The notes: generated from the letters alone by a model not told the origin. 64,000 nt of DNA from Sphingomonadales bacterium Ga0077531 (GCA_001464915.1 LNED01000017.1:62001-126000); one strand, 5' to 3'; counted from the stretch's first letter, positions 1-9,353 are shown. Made by a program: numbers and translations.

Positions 1-835
1 CCGGCTCGATCAGGAACCAGCCGTCGCCGATCAACGGTTCAAGCTCTGCTCCGGCTTCGGGGTTGCGCAAATATTTGTAGCGTTCATCGAAATCGACGCG
101 TTCATCCCCGGCGATCGCAATAATGCAGGTGATCCCGGCAAGGTTATCCTTGCGCTGCTGCTTGCGGTCATCGCCGTCGCGGCGCAGCGAGATGATGTCT
201 TCGCCGCGCGGGTCGAGCCCGGATTGTTCGAGCGCAGTGCGTAATCCGCCCGATTCGTTGACCGACAGGTCGGACAGCCAGGCGATCACCACGCCGGCTT
301 CGCGCAGCACCGCGAGCCCAAGCGCAAGGCTGGGTTGCTGCGCCGGGTTGGTAGGAGGAGCAAACACGCCGCCTTTGGGATCGAGATCGATCAGCGCAAC
401 CGGCTGTTCCCCCACCGCGCACTGCCGCCGTTGGCCATCAATCGCGATCGGGTCTTTGAGCATGGCTGACAGCGGGGCCTTGCCGCTGCTTCCCGCTGAC
501 GCCGCCGCCGCACCATAACGGACAAACTGGGCAAAGCCGGGGCGTTCGGGGGCTGCGGGGGCGGGTGCCACAGCCGGTGCTACAACCGATGGTGGCGGAA
601 GAGCGGCGGGTAATGCCACGGCGACCGGTGGAGGCGCCGGGTTCACAATGACCACCGGTGTGGGCGACGGCGGTGCAGGTGTTACGGGAGCAGGGGCGGC
701 CCCTCCACCTTCGCCATCGATCCTGCTGCCCGCCATCGCTGACCCGGCGATCACCGGAATGGCCACCGCGACGCAGCCCGAGAGCGATGCTCCTGCCAGA
801 GCCAGCAGCGGCAGAAACGCCAACCTGCGATTCAT
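1..835 (-). CDS. HAD-like (acid phosphatase-type) lipoprotein, 3' end outside window
   Basis: Reading leftward from ATG at 835 the frame stays open to the window edge (278 codons seen). The N-terminus is a lipoprotein signal with lipobox LSGC (Cys21), followed by about 80 residues of Pro/Ala/Val-rich linker. The rest resembles a HAD-superfamily phosphatase of the class B/P4 type: a DLD motif (D150-L-D152) as nucleophile motif, IAWLSD as motif II, a Lys-rich motif III (DRKQQRKDN) and GDERVDFDERY as motif IV. I infer an envelope-anchored phosphatase-like protein; the substrate is unknown. Its ATG overlaps the stop of the upstream CoA-transferase gene (TGATG), so the two are probably translationally coupled. 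Confidence 0.6.
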   Translation of the reverse strand, partial: MNRRLAFLPLLALAGASLSGCVAVAIPVIAGSAMAGSRIDGEGGGAAPAPVTPAPPSPTPVVIVNPAPPPVAVALPAALPPPSVVAPAVAPAPAAPERPGFAQFVRYGAAAASAGSSGKAPLSAMLKDPIAIDGQRRQCAVGEQPVALIDLDPKGGVFAPPTNPAQQPSLALGLAVLREAGVVIAWLSDLSVNESGGLRTALEQSGLDPRGEDIISLRRDGDDRKQQRKDNLAGITCIIAIAGDERVDFDERYKYLRNPEAGAELEPLIGDGWFLIEP

Positions 836-1557
836 CACGCTGTCTCCCTTTCCCGAACGGTACGAAACTCGATTTTCTTGTCATAGGGCGCGCCGCAGAC
901 GATCCGGTTGACGAAAACGCCCGCCAGATGGATCTGGTCAGGATCAAGACTGCCCGCCGGAACCACCTCCTCAACCTCGGCCACGCAAACCTTCCCGCAG
1001 GCCGCAGCGGGCAGGTTGAAATTGCGCGCAGTCTTGCGGAAGATCAGGTTTCCGGTGGTGTCGGCCTTCCACGCCTTGATGATCGACAAGTCGGCGAAGA
1101 TCCCCTGTTCGAGGATGTAGGTCTGCATCACGCCGTCGCGGTCGGGGAAGTCCTTGTGTTCCTTACCCTTGGCGACTTCGGTGCCGACCCCGGTGCGGGT
1201 ATAAAATCCCGGGATGCCAGCGCCGCCCGCGCGCATGCGTTCAGCCAGCGTGCCTTGCGGGGAGAATTCGACCGCCAGCTCGCCCGAAAGGTACTGCCGC
1301 TCAAACTCCTTGTTTTCGCCCACGTAGGAGCTGATCATCTTGGCCACCTGCCGCGTGCGCAGCAGTTTGCCGATGCCTTCATTGTCGATCCCGGCATTGT
1401 TGCTGGCGAAAGTCAGGCCGGTCACCCCACTATCGCGGATCGCATCAAGCAGCCTTTCGGGGATGCCGCACAGGCCAAAACCCCCGGCGGCAATCAGCAT
1501 GTTGTTGCGGAGCACGCCATCAAGCGCGCTGGCGGCATCGGGATAGATCTTTGTCAT
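835..1557 (-). CDS. scoA: 3-oxoacid CoA-transferase, subunit A
   Basis: About 240 residues, the usual size for the A subunit of two-subunit succinyl-CoA:3-ketoacid CoA-transferases. The N-terminal glycine-rich loop GGFGLCGIPE and the segments GFYTRTGVGT and DLSIIKAWKADTTGNL are typical of this subunit. The active enzyme is normally an A/B heteromer moving CoA between succinyl-CoA and acetoacetate; the catalytic Glu lies in subunit B, which is not in the window. I chose ATG 1557 (MTKIYPDA) because the family begins there; an in-frame GTG at 1596 would add 13 residues. The next gene is a lipoprotein overlapping the stop codon, not the expected B subunit. Confidence 0.88.
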   Translation of the reverse strand: MTKIYPDAASALDGVLRNNMLIAAGGFGLCGIPERLLDAIRDSGVTGLTFASNNAGIDNEGIGKLLRTRQVAKMISSYVGENKEFERQYLSGELAVEFSPQGTLAERMRAGGAGIPGFYTRTGVGTEVAKGKEHKDFPDRDGVMQTYILEQGIFADLSIIKAWKADTTGNLIFRKTARNFNLPAAACGKVCVAEVEEVVPAGSLDPDQIHLAGVFVNRIVCGAPYDKKIEFRTVRERETA

Positions 1558-1903
1558 CAGGCTTGCCTGCTCGCTCACTGGTTCAGCATCGGACACACCG
1601 TCAGCGGAATGTCATGCGGGGTGATTAGAGCCTTCCTAGCGACCTGTCACGCCTGTGCGAGCCATCGAGTCGAATCGCGGTTCATGTTGCATTGCGATAT
1701 GCCCATTTCGGCCAATTTCTTGCCGTGCCTTTGGGCAGATGCCCTAAAAATAGGCAGTTCTGTGCAATGTTTTGCATAAAGCAGCCGTGAATCGGATGAT
1801 AGATGTAAGATTTGCAACTCACTATGTGGCTTTCGCACTTGCACAAGGAGGATCTGTGCTGCATATGCGAAGTGCCTTTCAGGCATCCTCTCCCAAACTT
1901 ATC

Positions 1904-1930
1904 AGCCCGGCCTCGTGCCGGGCTTTTTTT
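1904..1930 (+). terminator. Orphan rho-independent terminator
   Basis: Perfect 8-bp stem AGCCCGGC/GCCGGGCT (1904-1911 and 1917-1924) with a 5-nt loop, followed by a run of T to 1930. It points rightward, but no convincing protein gene precedes it on the plus strand between 1558 and 1903. An AAGGAGGA stretch at 1845-1852 precedes a short frame that runs through the hairpin. The 1558-2099 gap therefore holds either a small RNA, a leader peptide, or only this terminator. Confidence 0.75.
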
Positions 1931-2099
1931 GTCCGGCGCAAATTTTGAGGCCTGCCGGGTTTTTTTCTCACTGCGGCAATTCGCGGCGTAGAGTTCTGCT
2001 CCGCAGTCATATCCCGGCCCTTGAGCGATTGCATTCATCTGCCCCTGTTCCTAGCTATCACCTTCGACACGAGACCATAGCAAGCACAGGGGTTCCCTC

Positions 2100-4406
2100 A
2101 TGGCCGATACCGAAGCCGCTACGCCCACCCGCACTGTGCGGTTGCAGGTCGCGCCTGCGCGTCAGGAAGAATCGGGGCAGGGCATCGCCCGGATGCCGCG
2201 CTCGGCGTTTCAAAAGCTCGGGATCACCGAGGGGGATGTGGTCGAGATCAGCGGAAAGCGGACCACTGCGGCGATTGCCATGGCTGCCTACCCCGAAGAC
2301 GATGCGCTCGATGTGGTGCGGTTGGACGGGCTCCAGCGCGGCAATGCGCAGGGCGGATCGGGCGAGCATGTCGAAATCACCCGCGCCGAATCGCGCCCTG
2401 CAACCCGCGTGGTGTTCGCGCCTGCCCAGCGCGAAATGCGGCTGCAAGGGCCGACCCAGGCGTTGAAGCGCAACTTCTTCCGCAAACCTTTGGTCACCGG
2501 CGATCTGGTTGCGACCACCGGGCAGCAGCCGGTGCAGAACATGCCGGCCGATGTGCGCCAGCTCTTGCGCGCGCCAGCCTATGCCTTGACCCAGATCAGG
2601 CTCACGGTAGCCTCGACCAGCCCCAAGGGCATCGTCCATATCGACGAGAATACCGAGGTCGAACTGCGCGCCGAATTCGAGGAGGCGGGCGCTGGTCGCG
2701 CGGTGGTCAATTACGACGACGTTGGCGGGATGGAGGAGACCATCCGGGCTTTGCGCGAAATGGTCGAACTGCCGCTGCGCTATCCCGAATTGTTCATCCG
2801 GCTCGGCGTGGAACCACCCAAGGGGGTGCTGCTCCACGGCCCGCCGGGCACCGGCAAGACGCGTCTGGCGCAGGCTGTGGCGAGCGAAAGCGACGCCGAA
2901 TTCTTCACCATCAACGGCCCGGAAATCATGGGATCGGGCTATGGTGAGAGCGAAAAGCGGCTGCGCGATGTGTTCGAGGAAGCCACCCGCGCCGCGCCCG
3001 CGATCATCTTCATCGACGAAATCGATTCGATCGCACCCAAACGCACGCAGGTCACCGGCGAGGCGGAAAAGCGGCTGGTTGCGCAGCTACTGACGCTGAT
3101 GGATGGGCTGGAAAAGCGCGCCAACCTCGTCGTGATCGCGGCCACCAACCGGCCCGATGCGATCGACGAAGCGCTGCGCCGTCCGGGCCGGTTCGACCGC
3201 GAAATCGTGATCGGTGTGCCAGATGAACGCGGGCGGCGTGAGGTTCTGGCGATCCATACGCGCGGGATGCCGCTGGAAGCGACGGTTGACCTCGACGAAC
3301 TCGCGCGCGTCACCCACGGCTTTGTCGGCGCGGATATCGCCGCGCTCACCCGTGAGGCCGCGATTGAAGCGGTGCGGCGGATCATGCCCCGGCTCGATCT
3401 GGATGAACGCACGATCCCGCCCGAAGTGCTCGAAGACCTGTGCGTGATGCGCGATGATTTTCTCGCCGCGCTGAAACGCGTCCAGCCCTCGGCGATGCGC
3501 GAGGTTATGGTGCAGGTGCCCAATGTTCGCTGGGACGATATCGGCGGCGCGGGCGAGGCGATTGGCAAGCTGAAAGAGGGGATCGAACTCCCGCTCAAGA
3601 ACCCCGAGGCGTTCCGGCGGCTGGGCATCCGGCCCGCCAAAGGCTTCCTGCTTTATGGCCCGCCCGGAACCGGCAAAACCCTGCTGGCCAAGGCGGTGGC
3701 CAAGGAGGCTGAGGCCAACTTCATCTCGATGAAAAGCTCCGACCTGCTGTCGAAATGGTACGGCGAAAGCGAGCAGCAGATCGCCAGGCTGTTCGCCCGC
3801 GCGCGGGCTGTGGCGCCGTGCGTGCTGTTCATCGACGAGATCGATAGCCTCGTTCCCGCACGCGGATCAGGGCAGGGCGAACCGCAGGTGACGGGCCGTG
3901 TGGTCAATACGATTCTGGCCGAAATGGACGGGCTGGAAGAGCTGCAATCGGTGGTGGTGATCGGCGCGACCAACCGGCCAAATCTGGTCGATCCGGCGCT
4001 GCTGCGGCCCGGGCGGTTTGACGAATTGGTGTATGTCGGCACCCCGGACAAGGCCGGGCGCGAGCATATTCTGGGCATTCACACCGCCAAGATGCCGCTG
4101 GCCAAGGGCATTGATCTGGCCATGCTGGCGGGCAAGACCGAACGCTTTACCGGGGCGGATCTGGAGGATCTGGTGCGCCGCGCGGGCCTTGCGGCGCTGC
4201 GCCGGGTGGGCGGCGATGTGACTGAAGTTGGCGCGCAGGATTTTGACGAGGCGCTCAAGGACTCGCGCGCCACGGTCACCCCTGAGATGGAAACCGAGTA
4301 TGAGCAAATGCGCGGCGAGTTGAAGAAACGCGCCGCCGCCGTGCACCCGCTCGGCTTTTTCCCGCCGGAGACTTTGACCCCGACACGAGAGAAGAAGCAC
4401 GATTGA
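2100..4406 (+). CDS. CDC48/VCP-type tandem AAA ATPase
   Basis: 768 residues with the full Cdc48 layout: an N-terminal double-psi-barrel/CDC48 N-domain (about 10-190), then D1 and D2 AAA modules. Walker A GPPGTGKT is present twice (about 247-254 and 520-527), each with Walker B FIDEID, an ATNRP sensor segment and arginine-finger motif RPGRFD, so both rings look catalytically intact. The family forms hexamers that thread or unfold substrates; archaeal VAT and eukaryotic p97 are the models. The C-terminus ends TREKKHD with no p97-type tail. Full-length Cdc48 proteins are uncommon in bacteria. It stands alone, converging on polA; its substrate is unknown. Confidence 0.92.
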   Translation: MADTEAATPTRTVRLQVAPARQEESGQGIARMPRSAFQKLGITEGDVVEISGKRTTAAIAMAAYPEDDALDVVRLDGLQRGNAQGGSGEHVEITRAESRPATRVVFAPAQREMRLQGPTQALKRNFFRKPLVTGDLVATTGQQPVQNMPADVRQLLRAPAYALTQIRLTVASTSPKGIVHIDENTEVELRAEFEEAGAGRAVVNYDDVGGMEETIRALREMVELPLRYPELFIRLGVEPPKGVLLHGPPGTGKTRLAQAVASESDAEFFTINGPEIMGSGYGESEKRLRDVFEEATRAAPAIIFIDEIDSIAPKRTQVTGEAEKRLVAQLLTLMDGLEKRANLVVIAATNRPDAIDEALRRPGRFDREIVIGVPDERGRREVLAIHTRGMPLEATVDLDELARVTHGFVGADIAALTREAAIEAVRRIMPRLDLDERTIPPEVLEDLCVMRDDFLAALKRVQPSAMREVMVQVPNVRWDDIGGAGEAIGKLKEGIELPLKNPEAFRRLGIRPAKGFLLYGPPGTGKTLLAKAVAKEAEANFISMKSSDLLSKWYGESEQQIARLFARARAVAPCVLFIDEIDSLVPARGSGQGEPQVTGRVVNTILAEMDGLEELQSVVVIGATNRPNLVDPALLRPGRFDELVYVGTPDKAGREHILGIHTAKMPLAKGIDLAMLAGKTERFTGADLEDLVRRAGLAALRRVGGDVTEVGAQDFDEALKDSRATVTPEMETEYEQMRGELKKRAAAVHPLGFFPPETLTPTREKKHD

Positions 4407-4427
4407 GGACGACGGATGTTCGCCGAA

Positions 4428-4443
4428 TGTTTCACGTGAAACA
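4428..4443. promoter_or_regulatory. parS site (ParB-binding centromere)
   Basis: TGTTTCACGTGAAACA is a perfect 16-bp palindrome identical to the consensus bacterial parS, and the flanks extend the palindrome to 20 bp (4426-4445). ParB loads on such sites and, with ParA, segregates the chromosome origin region. It lies in the 145-bp gap between two convergent genes (cdc48-like and polA), a typical non-coding position. parS sites usually cluster near oriC, so this part of the window is probably origin-proximal (inference). Confidence 0.93.
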
Positions 4444-4551
4444 TTGACGGAACGCCGCCAATCGGCTCATCGGCCAAGGGGCAAGAGGAGGTCTAGGCGG
4501 GGTCTAGGGCGCGCTTAGTTTGGGCCTAGCGCGATCTGTCCCCGCCGGACA

Positions 4552-7431
4552 TCAATGCGCCGCATCCCATGACAGGCCGGTGCCAATATCGACCCCCAAT
4601 GGCACCGAAAGCGCCACCGATGGCAGCGCGGCTTCGGCCATCACCTGCCTGATAATCGGGGTGGCCGCTTCAACCCGGCCCTCGGGCAGTTCGAACACCA
4701 GTTCATCGTGCACCTGCAACAGCATCCGCACATCGTGCAGGCCAGCATCGGCCAGCGCGGGCAGCATCCGCACCATCGCGCGCTTGATGATGTCGGCGCT
4801 GGTGCCCTGGATCGGGGCGTTGATCGCGGCGCGTTCCGACCCCTGCCGTTCGGCCTGATTCTTGGAATTGATCCGCGGGAACCACGTTTTGCGGCCGAAC
4901 AGCGTTTCCGAATATCCCGTGGCCCGCACGCTTTCGAGCGTTTCGTGGATGTAGCGTTGGATGCCGGGGAAACGTTGGAAATAGGTGTCGATCATCGCCT
5001 GCGCTTCGTCCGGCGCGACCTCCAATCGGGTCGCCAATCCCCAGCGTGAAATGCCGTAAAGTATTGCAAAGTTGATGGTTTTCGCCCTTGCACGGGTATC
5101 GCGGGTAACCTCGCCGAACATTTCGGATGCGGTGCGGCTGTGGATGTCCTCGCCGTTGGCGAACGCCTCCTTGAGGCTGTCCACCCCGGCCATATGCGCC
5201 GCCAACCTCAGCTCGATCTGGGAGTAATCTGCGGCGAGCAGGACGCAGCCTGGCTCGGGCACAAACGCCTCACGGATTTGCCTGCCAATCGCGGTGCGCA
5301 CGGGGATATTCTGCAAGTTGGGATCGGTCGAACTCAACCGCCCGGTTTGTGCGCCGACCAGACTATAGCTGGTGTGCACCCGCCCGGTGGCCGGGTTGAT
5401 CGCGGCTTGCAGCGCATCGGTATAGGTCGATTTCAATTTCGCCAGTTGCCGCCATTCGAGCACTTTGCGGGCAATCGGCGCACCTTCGACGGCCAACTTT
5501 TCCAGCACCGAAACGTCGGTGGAATATTGCCCGCTCTTGCCCTTTTTCCCGCCCTTGTGGCCTAGCTTGTCGAACAGGATGTCGCCCAATTGCTTGGGGC
5601 TGCCGACGGTGAATTCCTGTCCGGCCAGCCCGTGGATTTCGCCTTCCAGCCGCCCGATTTCGATGGCGAATTCCTCGGACAGCTTGGCGAGGCGCGCGCG
5701 GTCGACGCGGATGCCTTCGCGCTCCATCGCGGCGACCACTGGGATCAGCGGACGGTCAACCCGTTCATAGACCCGCGTGCCGCCTTCGATGGCGAGCCGG
5801 GGTTTGAGGTGGCGGTAAAGCCGCAGGGTAACGTCGGCGTCTTCGGCGGCGTAGGCGGTGGCGCGGTCGAGCGGGACTTCGGCAAAGCCAATCGCCTTCT
5901 TGCCGGTGCCGCACACATCCTTGAACGCAATCGGCGTGTGGCCGAGGTGACGCTGGCTGAGTTCGTCCATCCCGTGGCCGCCCCCCATGCCTTCTTCGCC
6001 GCGTCCGGCGTCCAATGCGAAGCTGATCACCATCGTGTCATCGATCGGGGCAACCGCAATGCCGACCCGGGCGAGCACATTGAGATCATACTTGCCGTTC
6101 TGGAACACTTTGAGGACGCTATCATCCTCCAGCAGCGGTTTCAGCGCAGCCAGCGCGTCTGCCATCGGCACCTGCTCGGGCTTTTGCGCAAACATATCGT
6201 CCCCGCCGTGAGTGAGCGGGATGTAGCACGCGTCATTCGGGCCAAGCGCAAGGCTGACGCCGACCAGATCGGCGCGGACGGAATCGAGCGAGGTTGTCTC
6301 GGTATCGACCGCCACCAGCCTGGCAGCAAAGGCGCGCGCGACCCATTCGTTCAGCGCTTCGAGCGTCTGGACCGTTTTGTAGGCGCTGCGGTCAATGGCG
6401 GCCATGTCGGGGAGCGGTTGGCGGTTGGCGCCCTTACTCCCGGCCGCGCTCCCGCTTCCGTTATCGCCAACCGTGCTTGGCTTGGGCGGGTTGAGGTCGG
6501 TGGTGCGTGATGGGCTGCCACGGCCTGCATCCAGCCGCCGCAACAACGAGGTGAAGCCGTGGTGTTCCAGAAACGCGGCGAGCGGTTCGGGCGGCACCGG
6601 GCCGAGCTTCATTTCGGCAATCGGCTGCGGCAGCACGCAATCTTCGCGCAGTGTGACCAGCACCTTCGAAAGTTCGGCATCGGCGCGCCCTTCGATCAGG
6701 CGTTCCTTCAGCTTGGACGGCTTCATTGCCGGCGCGGAATCGAGCACTGCGGTGAGCGAGCCGTATTCGGCAATCAGCTTGCTTGCGGTTTTCGGGCCGA
6801 CCCCGAAGATGCCCGGCACATTGTCGGCGCTATCGCCCATCAGTGCCAGCACATCGCCAACCAGATCGGGGGTGACGCCGAATTTCTCGGCCACTTCGTC
6901 CAGATAGATACGCTGGTTCTTCATTGTATCGAGCATGTCGATCCGCGCGGTGCCATTGGGCGTTTCCAGCTCACCCACCAACTGCATCAGATCCTTGTCG
7001 GAACTGACGATGGTGACATCCCAGCCCATGCGCTGCGCTTCGCGGGCGTAAGATGCGATCAGATCGTCCGCCTCCAGCCCGGCTTCTTCGATGCAGGGCA
7101 GGCTGAAAGCGCGGGTGGCATCGCGGATCAACGGGAATTGCGGGCGCAGATCCTCGGGCGGTTCGGGCCGGTGGGCCTTGTAATGCTCGTAGATTTCATT
7201 GCGGAAACTGATCGATCCGGCATCCAGAATCACGGCGAGGTGCGTCGGGCCGTCAGCCGCATCGAGATCGGCGGCCAGCTTCCACAGCATGGTGGTATAG
7301 CCATAGACCGCGCCCACCGGAGTGCCTGCCGGATTGGTGAGCGGCGGCAGCCGGTGATACGCCCGAAAGATATAGGACGAACCATCGACGAGGTAGAGGT
7401 GCTGCTTGGTGGGTGCGGTAAGATCGGCCAT
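4552..7431 (-). CDS. polA: DNA polymerase I
   Basis: 959 residues with all three activities. The N-terminal 5'-3' exonuclease domain (about 1-290) has the EADDLIASYA and SSDKDLMQLVG motifs. The 3'-5' proofreading domain keeps the DxE motif (VAVDTETTSLD). The polymerase domain carries motif A (DYSQIELRLAAH), the O-helix (RARAKTINFAILYG) and motif C (QVHDELVFELP). It fills gaps in excision repair and removes RNA primers. I chose ATG 7431 (MADLTAPTK), preceded by AGGCGG; a GTG at 7446 is possible but less likely. Confidence 0.97.
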   Translation of the reverse strand: MADLTAPTKQHLYLVDGSSYIFRAYHRLPPLTNPAGTPVGAVYGYTTMLWKLAADLDAADGPTHLAVILDAGSISFRNEIYEHYKAHRPEPPEDLRPQFPLIRDATRAFSLPCIEEAGLEADDLIASYAREAQRMGWDVTIVSSDKDLMQLVGELETPNGTARIDMLDTMKNQRIYLDEVAEKFGVTPDLVGDVLALMGDSADNVPGIFGVGPKTASKLIAEYGSLTAVLDSAPAMKPSKLKERLIEGRADAELSKVLVTLREDCVLPQPIAEMKLGPVPPEPLAAFLEHHGFTSLLRRLDAGRGSPSRTTDLNPPKPSTVGDNGSGSAAGSKGANRQPLPDMAAIDRSAYKTVQTLEALNEWVARAFAARLVAVDTETTSLDSVRADLVGVSLALGPNDACYIPLTHGGDDMFAQKPEQVPMADALAALKPLLEDDSVLKVFQNGKYDLNVLARVGIAVAPIDDTMVISFALDAGRGEEGMGGGHGMDELSQRHLGHTPIAFKDVCGTGKKAIGFAEVPLDRATAYAAEDADVTLRLYRHLKPRLAIEGGTRVYERVDRPLIPVVAAMEREGIRVDRARLAKLSEEFAIEIGRLEGEIHGLAGQEFTVGSPKQLGDILFDKLGHKGGKKGKSGQYSTDVSVLEKLAVEGAPIARKVLEWRQLAKLKSTYTDALQAAINPATGRVHTSYSLVGAQTGRLSSTDPNLQNIPVRTAIGRQIREAFVPEPGCVLLAADYSQIELRLAAHMAGVDSLKEAFANGEDIHSRTASEMFGEVTRDTRARAKTINFAILYGISRWGLATRLEVAPDEAQAMIDTYFQRFPGIQRYIHETLESVRATGYSETLFGRKTWFPRINSKNQAERQGSERAAINAPIQGTSADIIKRAMVRMLPALADAGLHDVRMLLQVHDELVFELPEGRVEAATPIIRQVMAEAALPSVALSVPLGVDIGTGLSWDAAH

Positions 7432-7664
7432 GCCGCCTGCTAGCACCCGTCGGGCTGCGCGGGTAGGGGGATCGAGCGGGCGCCCAAGTGAGAATATGGC
7501 CGGTCAGAATGTGGCAGAAAAAGGGCAAAATTTGGGCGTGGTGCCTTAATTCCCTTGCGTTGCCGCAATCCTGCCACTATTTGGAACTGGAACCGGGGAT
7601 CAACGCCGGTCTCGACACGGCCCGACAGGGTCGTGTGACACTCGCTGACAAAGGATTTCATATT

Positions 7665-7940
7665 ATGCGTAAGATCATTCTTGCTGCCGCCATCGCTACT
7701 TCGGCTCTGAGCCTCGCTGCTTGCTCGGGCGAAACCGCTACCGAAACCGAAGAAGCTGCCGATGCCATGGCTGCTGACGCCGAAGCCAACGCCGACGCCG
7801 CTGTCGACGCTGCTGCTGAAGCAACCGATGCCGCTGCTGAAGCGACCACCGAAGCTGCTGACGCGACCGTTGAAGCTGCCGAAGGCGCTGCCGACGCTGC
7901 CGAAGCAACCGCCGACGAAGCCATGAAGGCTGCCGAGTAA
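7665..7940 (+). CDS. Small Ala/Glu-rich lipoprotein
   Basis: 91 residues from ATG 7665, preceded by AAAGGA at good spacing; the longer open frame upstream is not needed. The signal peptide ends in the lipobox LAAC. The mature part consists almost only of Ala, Glu, Asp and Thr in a repetitive pattern (AAEAT, AADAT, AEGAADAAEA), predicted to be one long helix or coiled coil, reminiscent of Lpp-like envelope spacers. No catalytic residue is visible. A strong terminator follows directly. Function is unknown; I infer an outer-membrane-anchored structural or surface protein. Confidence 0.8.
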   Translation: MRKIILAAAIATSALSLAACSGETATETEEAADAMAADAEANADAAVDAAAEATDAAAEATTEAADATVEAAEGAADAAEATADEAMKAAE

Positions 7941-7984
7941 TCGGATCTGACCGGCAACCGTTCAGGCGGTCAAGGTCACATGAG

Positions 7985-8015
7985 AAGGGCGGCACCTGCG
8001 GGTGCCGCCCTTTTT
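7985..8015 (+). terminator. Rho-independent terminator of the Ala-rich lipoprotein gene
   Basis: Perfect 12-bp stem AAGGGCGGCACC/GGTGCCGCCCTT around a TGCG tetraloop (7997-8000), followed by TTTTTG. It lies 45 bp after the stop codon. Confidence 0.9.
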
Positions 8016-8049
8016 GTTTGTGCGAATGTCAGCGGTAAGCGGTTAGCGA

Positions 8050-9081
8050 TCAGCCGCCGGTGCCGTAAGGCGCGGCCGTCCAGTTTTGCGTCGGGCTCTG
8101 CTGCGCTTTCACCGCAAAGCCATCATACAGCGCGCGCGCAATCGCGGCGATGCGTTCTTCGCGGGCGAGCTTTGTGCCTTGGCCGGTCACATAGATCGCA
8201 ATCGCAATTGCACGGCCGTCGGGCGTCTCGATAATGCCGATGTCGCTGGACGTGTTGTTGAGCGATCCGGTCTTGTGGCTGACCCGCGCTTCCAATGGGA
8301 TGTGCGCCGGGATGCGCCGCTTGCCGGTCACCGTGCGGCTCATCGCGCTCAGCAACACCTGACGGCTTTGGCTCGACAGAAAGTCACCGCGATACAACCC
8401 GGCTAGCAGCCGTACCATGGTGCGCGGGGTGGCAGCATCGCGTTGGTCGATATAGGTCGCCGGATTGTATTGGCCGTCATCGCGCACCAAGGTGGCGATA
8501 TCGCGGTTGATGCTGAAATCGTTGATCCCTTGGCGCCGCACCCAGTCATTGACCCGCGCCGGGCCGCCCACGGCTGCCAGCAGCGCATCGGTGGCCGGGT
8601 TGGATGAGCGGGTGATCATGATCTCGATCAGGTCAATCGCAGGCATATACTGCCCTTCGCGCACCGGAGCCTTGGCCGACGAATACTTGGCGGATCGCAC
8701 CGGCATCATCAGCGGGAATTCCGAGGTGAGCGAATACCGTCCCTGCTCGACCATTTCGAGATAGGTGGCGGCAACCGCGATCTTGCTGGTCGACGCGAGC
8801 GGGAACAGCTGGTCGCCCAGCACCATCACTTCTTCGCCGGTGGCAAGGTCAATCGCGGCGACGCCGATGCGCCCGCCCGCCGGGTTGGCGAGTTCTGCGA
8901 TGCGCTGTTCAAAGCTCGACGCGTAGATCGTCTCGAACGATTGCGGCTGGCGAACTTCGGTACCGAAGGTGCTGTCAAAAGTGGCCTGGAGTTCATCGCT
9001 GCGCGCCGCAGCCGGGCTTGCCACCACTGCAAATGCAGCGGCAAGACTTGCGGTGAGCGCGAGATAACGGGGGCGTGCCAT
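8050..9081 (-). CDS. Class A beta-lactamase-like serine hydrolase
   Basis: 343 residues with a Sec signal peptide (cleavage probably after SPAAA). The class A signature elements are in order: S97-T-S-K100 (nucleophile and Lys), SSN at 159-161 (in place of SDN) and KTG at 270-272. The omega loop reads D202-G-Q-Y-N206, so the general base Glu166 of classical enzymes appears to be Asp, and a TPRTM helix follows as in TEM-like proteins. The family hydrolyses penicillins via an acyl-enzyme, but this loop makes deacylation uncertain; a peptidoglycan-related hydrolase or weak carbapenemase is possible. It is divergent from the DUF305 gene. Confidence 0.82.
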   Translation of the reverse strand: MARPRYLALTASLAAAFAVVASPAAARSDELQATFDSTFGTEVRQPQSFETIYASSFEQRIAELANPAGGRIGVAAIDLATGEEVMVLGDQLFPLASTSKIAVAATYLEMVEQGRYSLTSEFPLMMPVRSAKYSSAKAPVREGQYMPAIDLIEIMITRSSNPATDALLAAVGGPARVNDWVRRQGINDFSINRDIATLVRDDGQYNPATYIDQRDAATPRTMVRLLAGLYRGDFLSSQSRQVLLSAMSRTVTGKRRIPAHIPLEARVSHKTGSLNNTSSDIGIIETPDGRAIAIAIYVTGQGTKLAREERIAAIARALYDGFAVKAQQSPTQNWTAAPYGTGG

Positions 9082-9353
9082 AGGGGTAAGCTACTCCAAC
9101 AGGGTTTCTGGCGCCTTAACGTCATATCCTAGTCATGCCCGATTCGTCGCGACAAGGCTTCAGTTCGGCTCATGCGGTGAAAGGTGCGCCCTGAGCGACC
9201 GGAATAGGTAAATGTCCGCAATTGCAGCTGCTCGACCCGAATGGCGCGTTCGTCGAACGCCGGGTTGCATGGCCAAGCATGGGCTTGACTGCACCGGCGA
9301 TAAGGGCAGTCTGGCGTTCGAGTATCTACGGATCATCTGCTCAAGGGGACATC

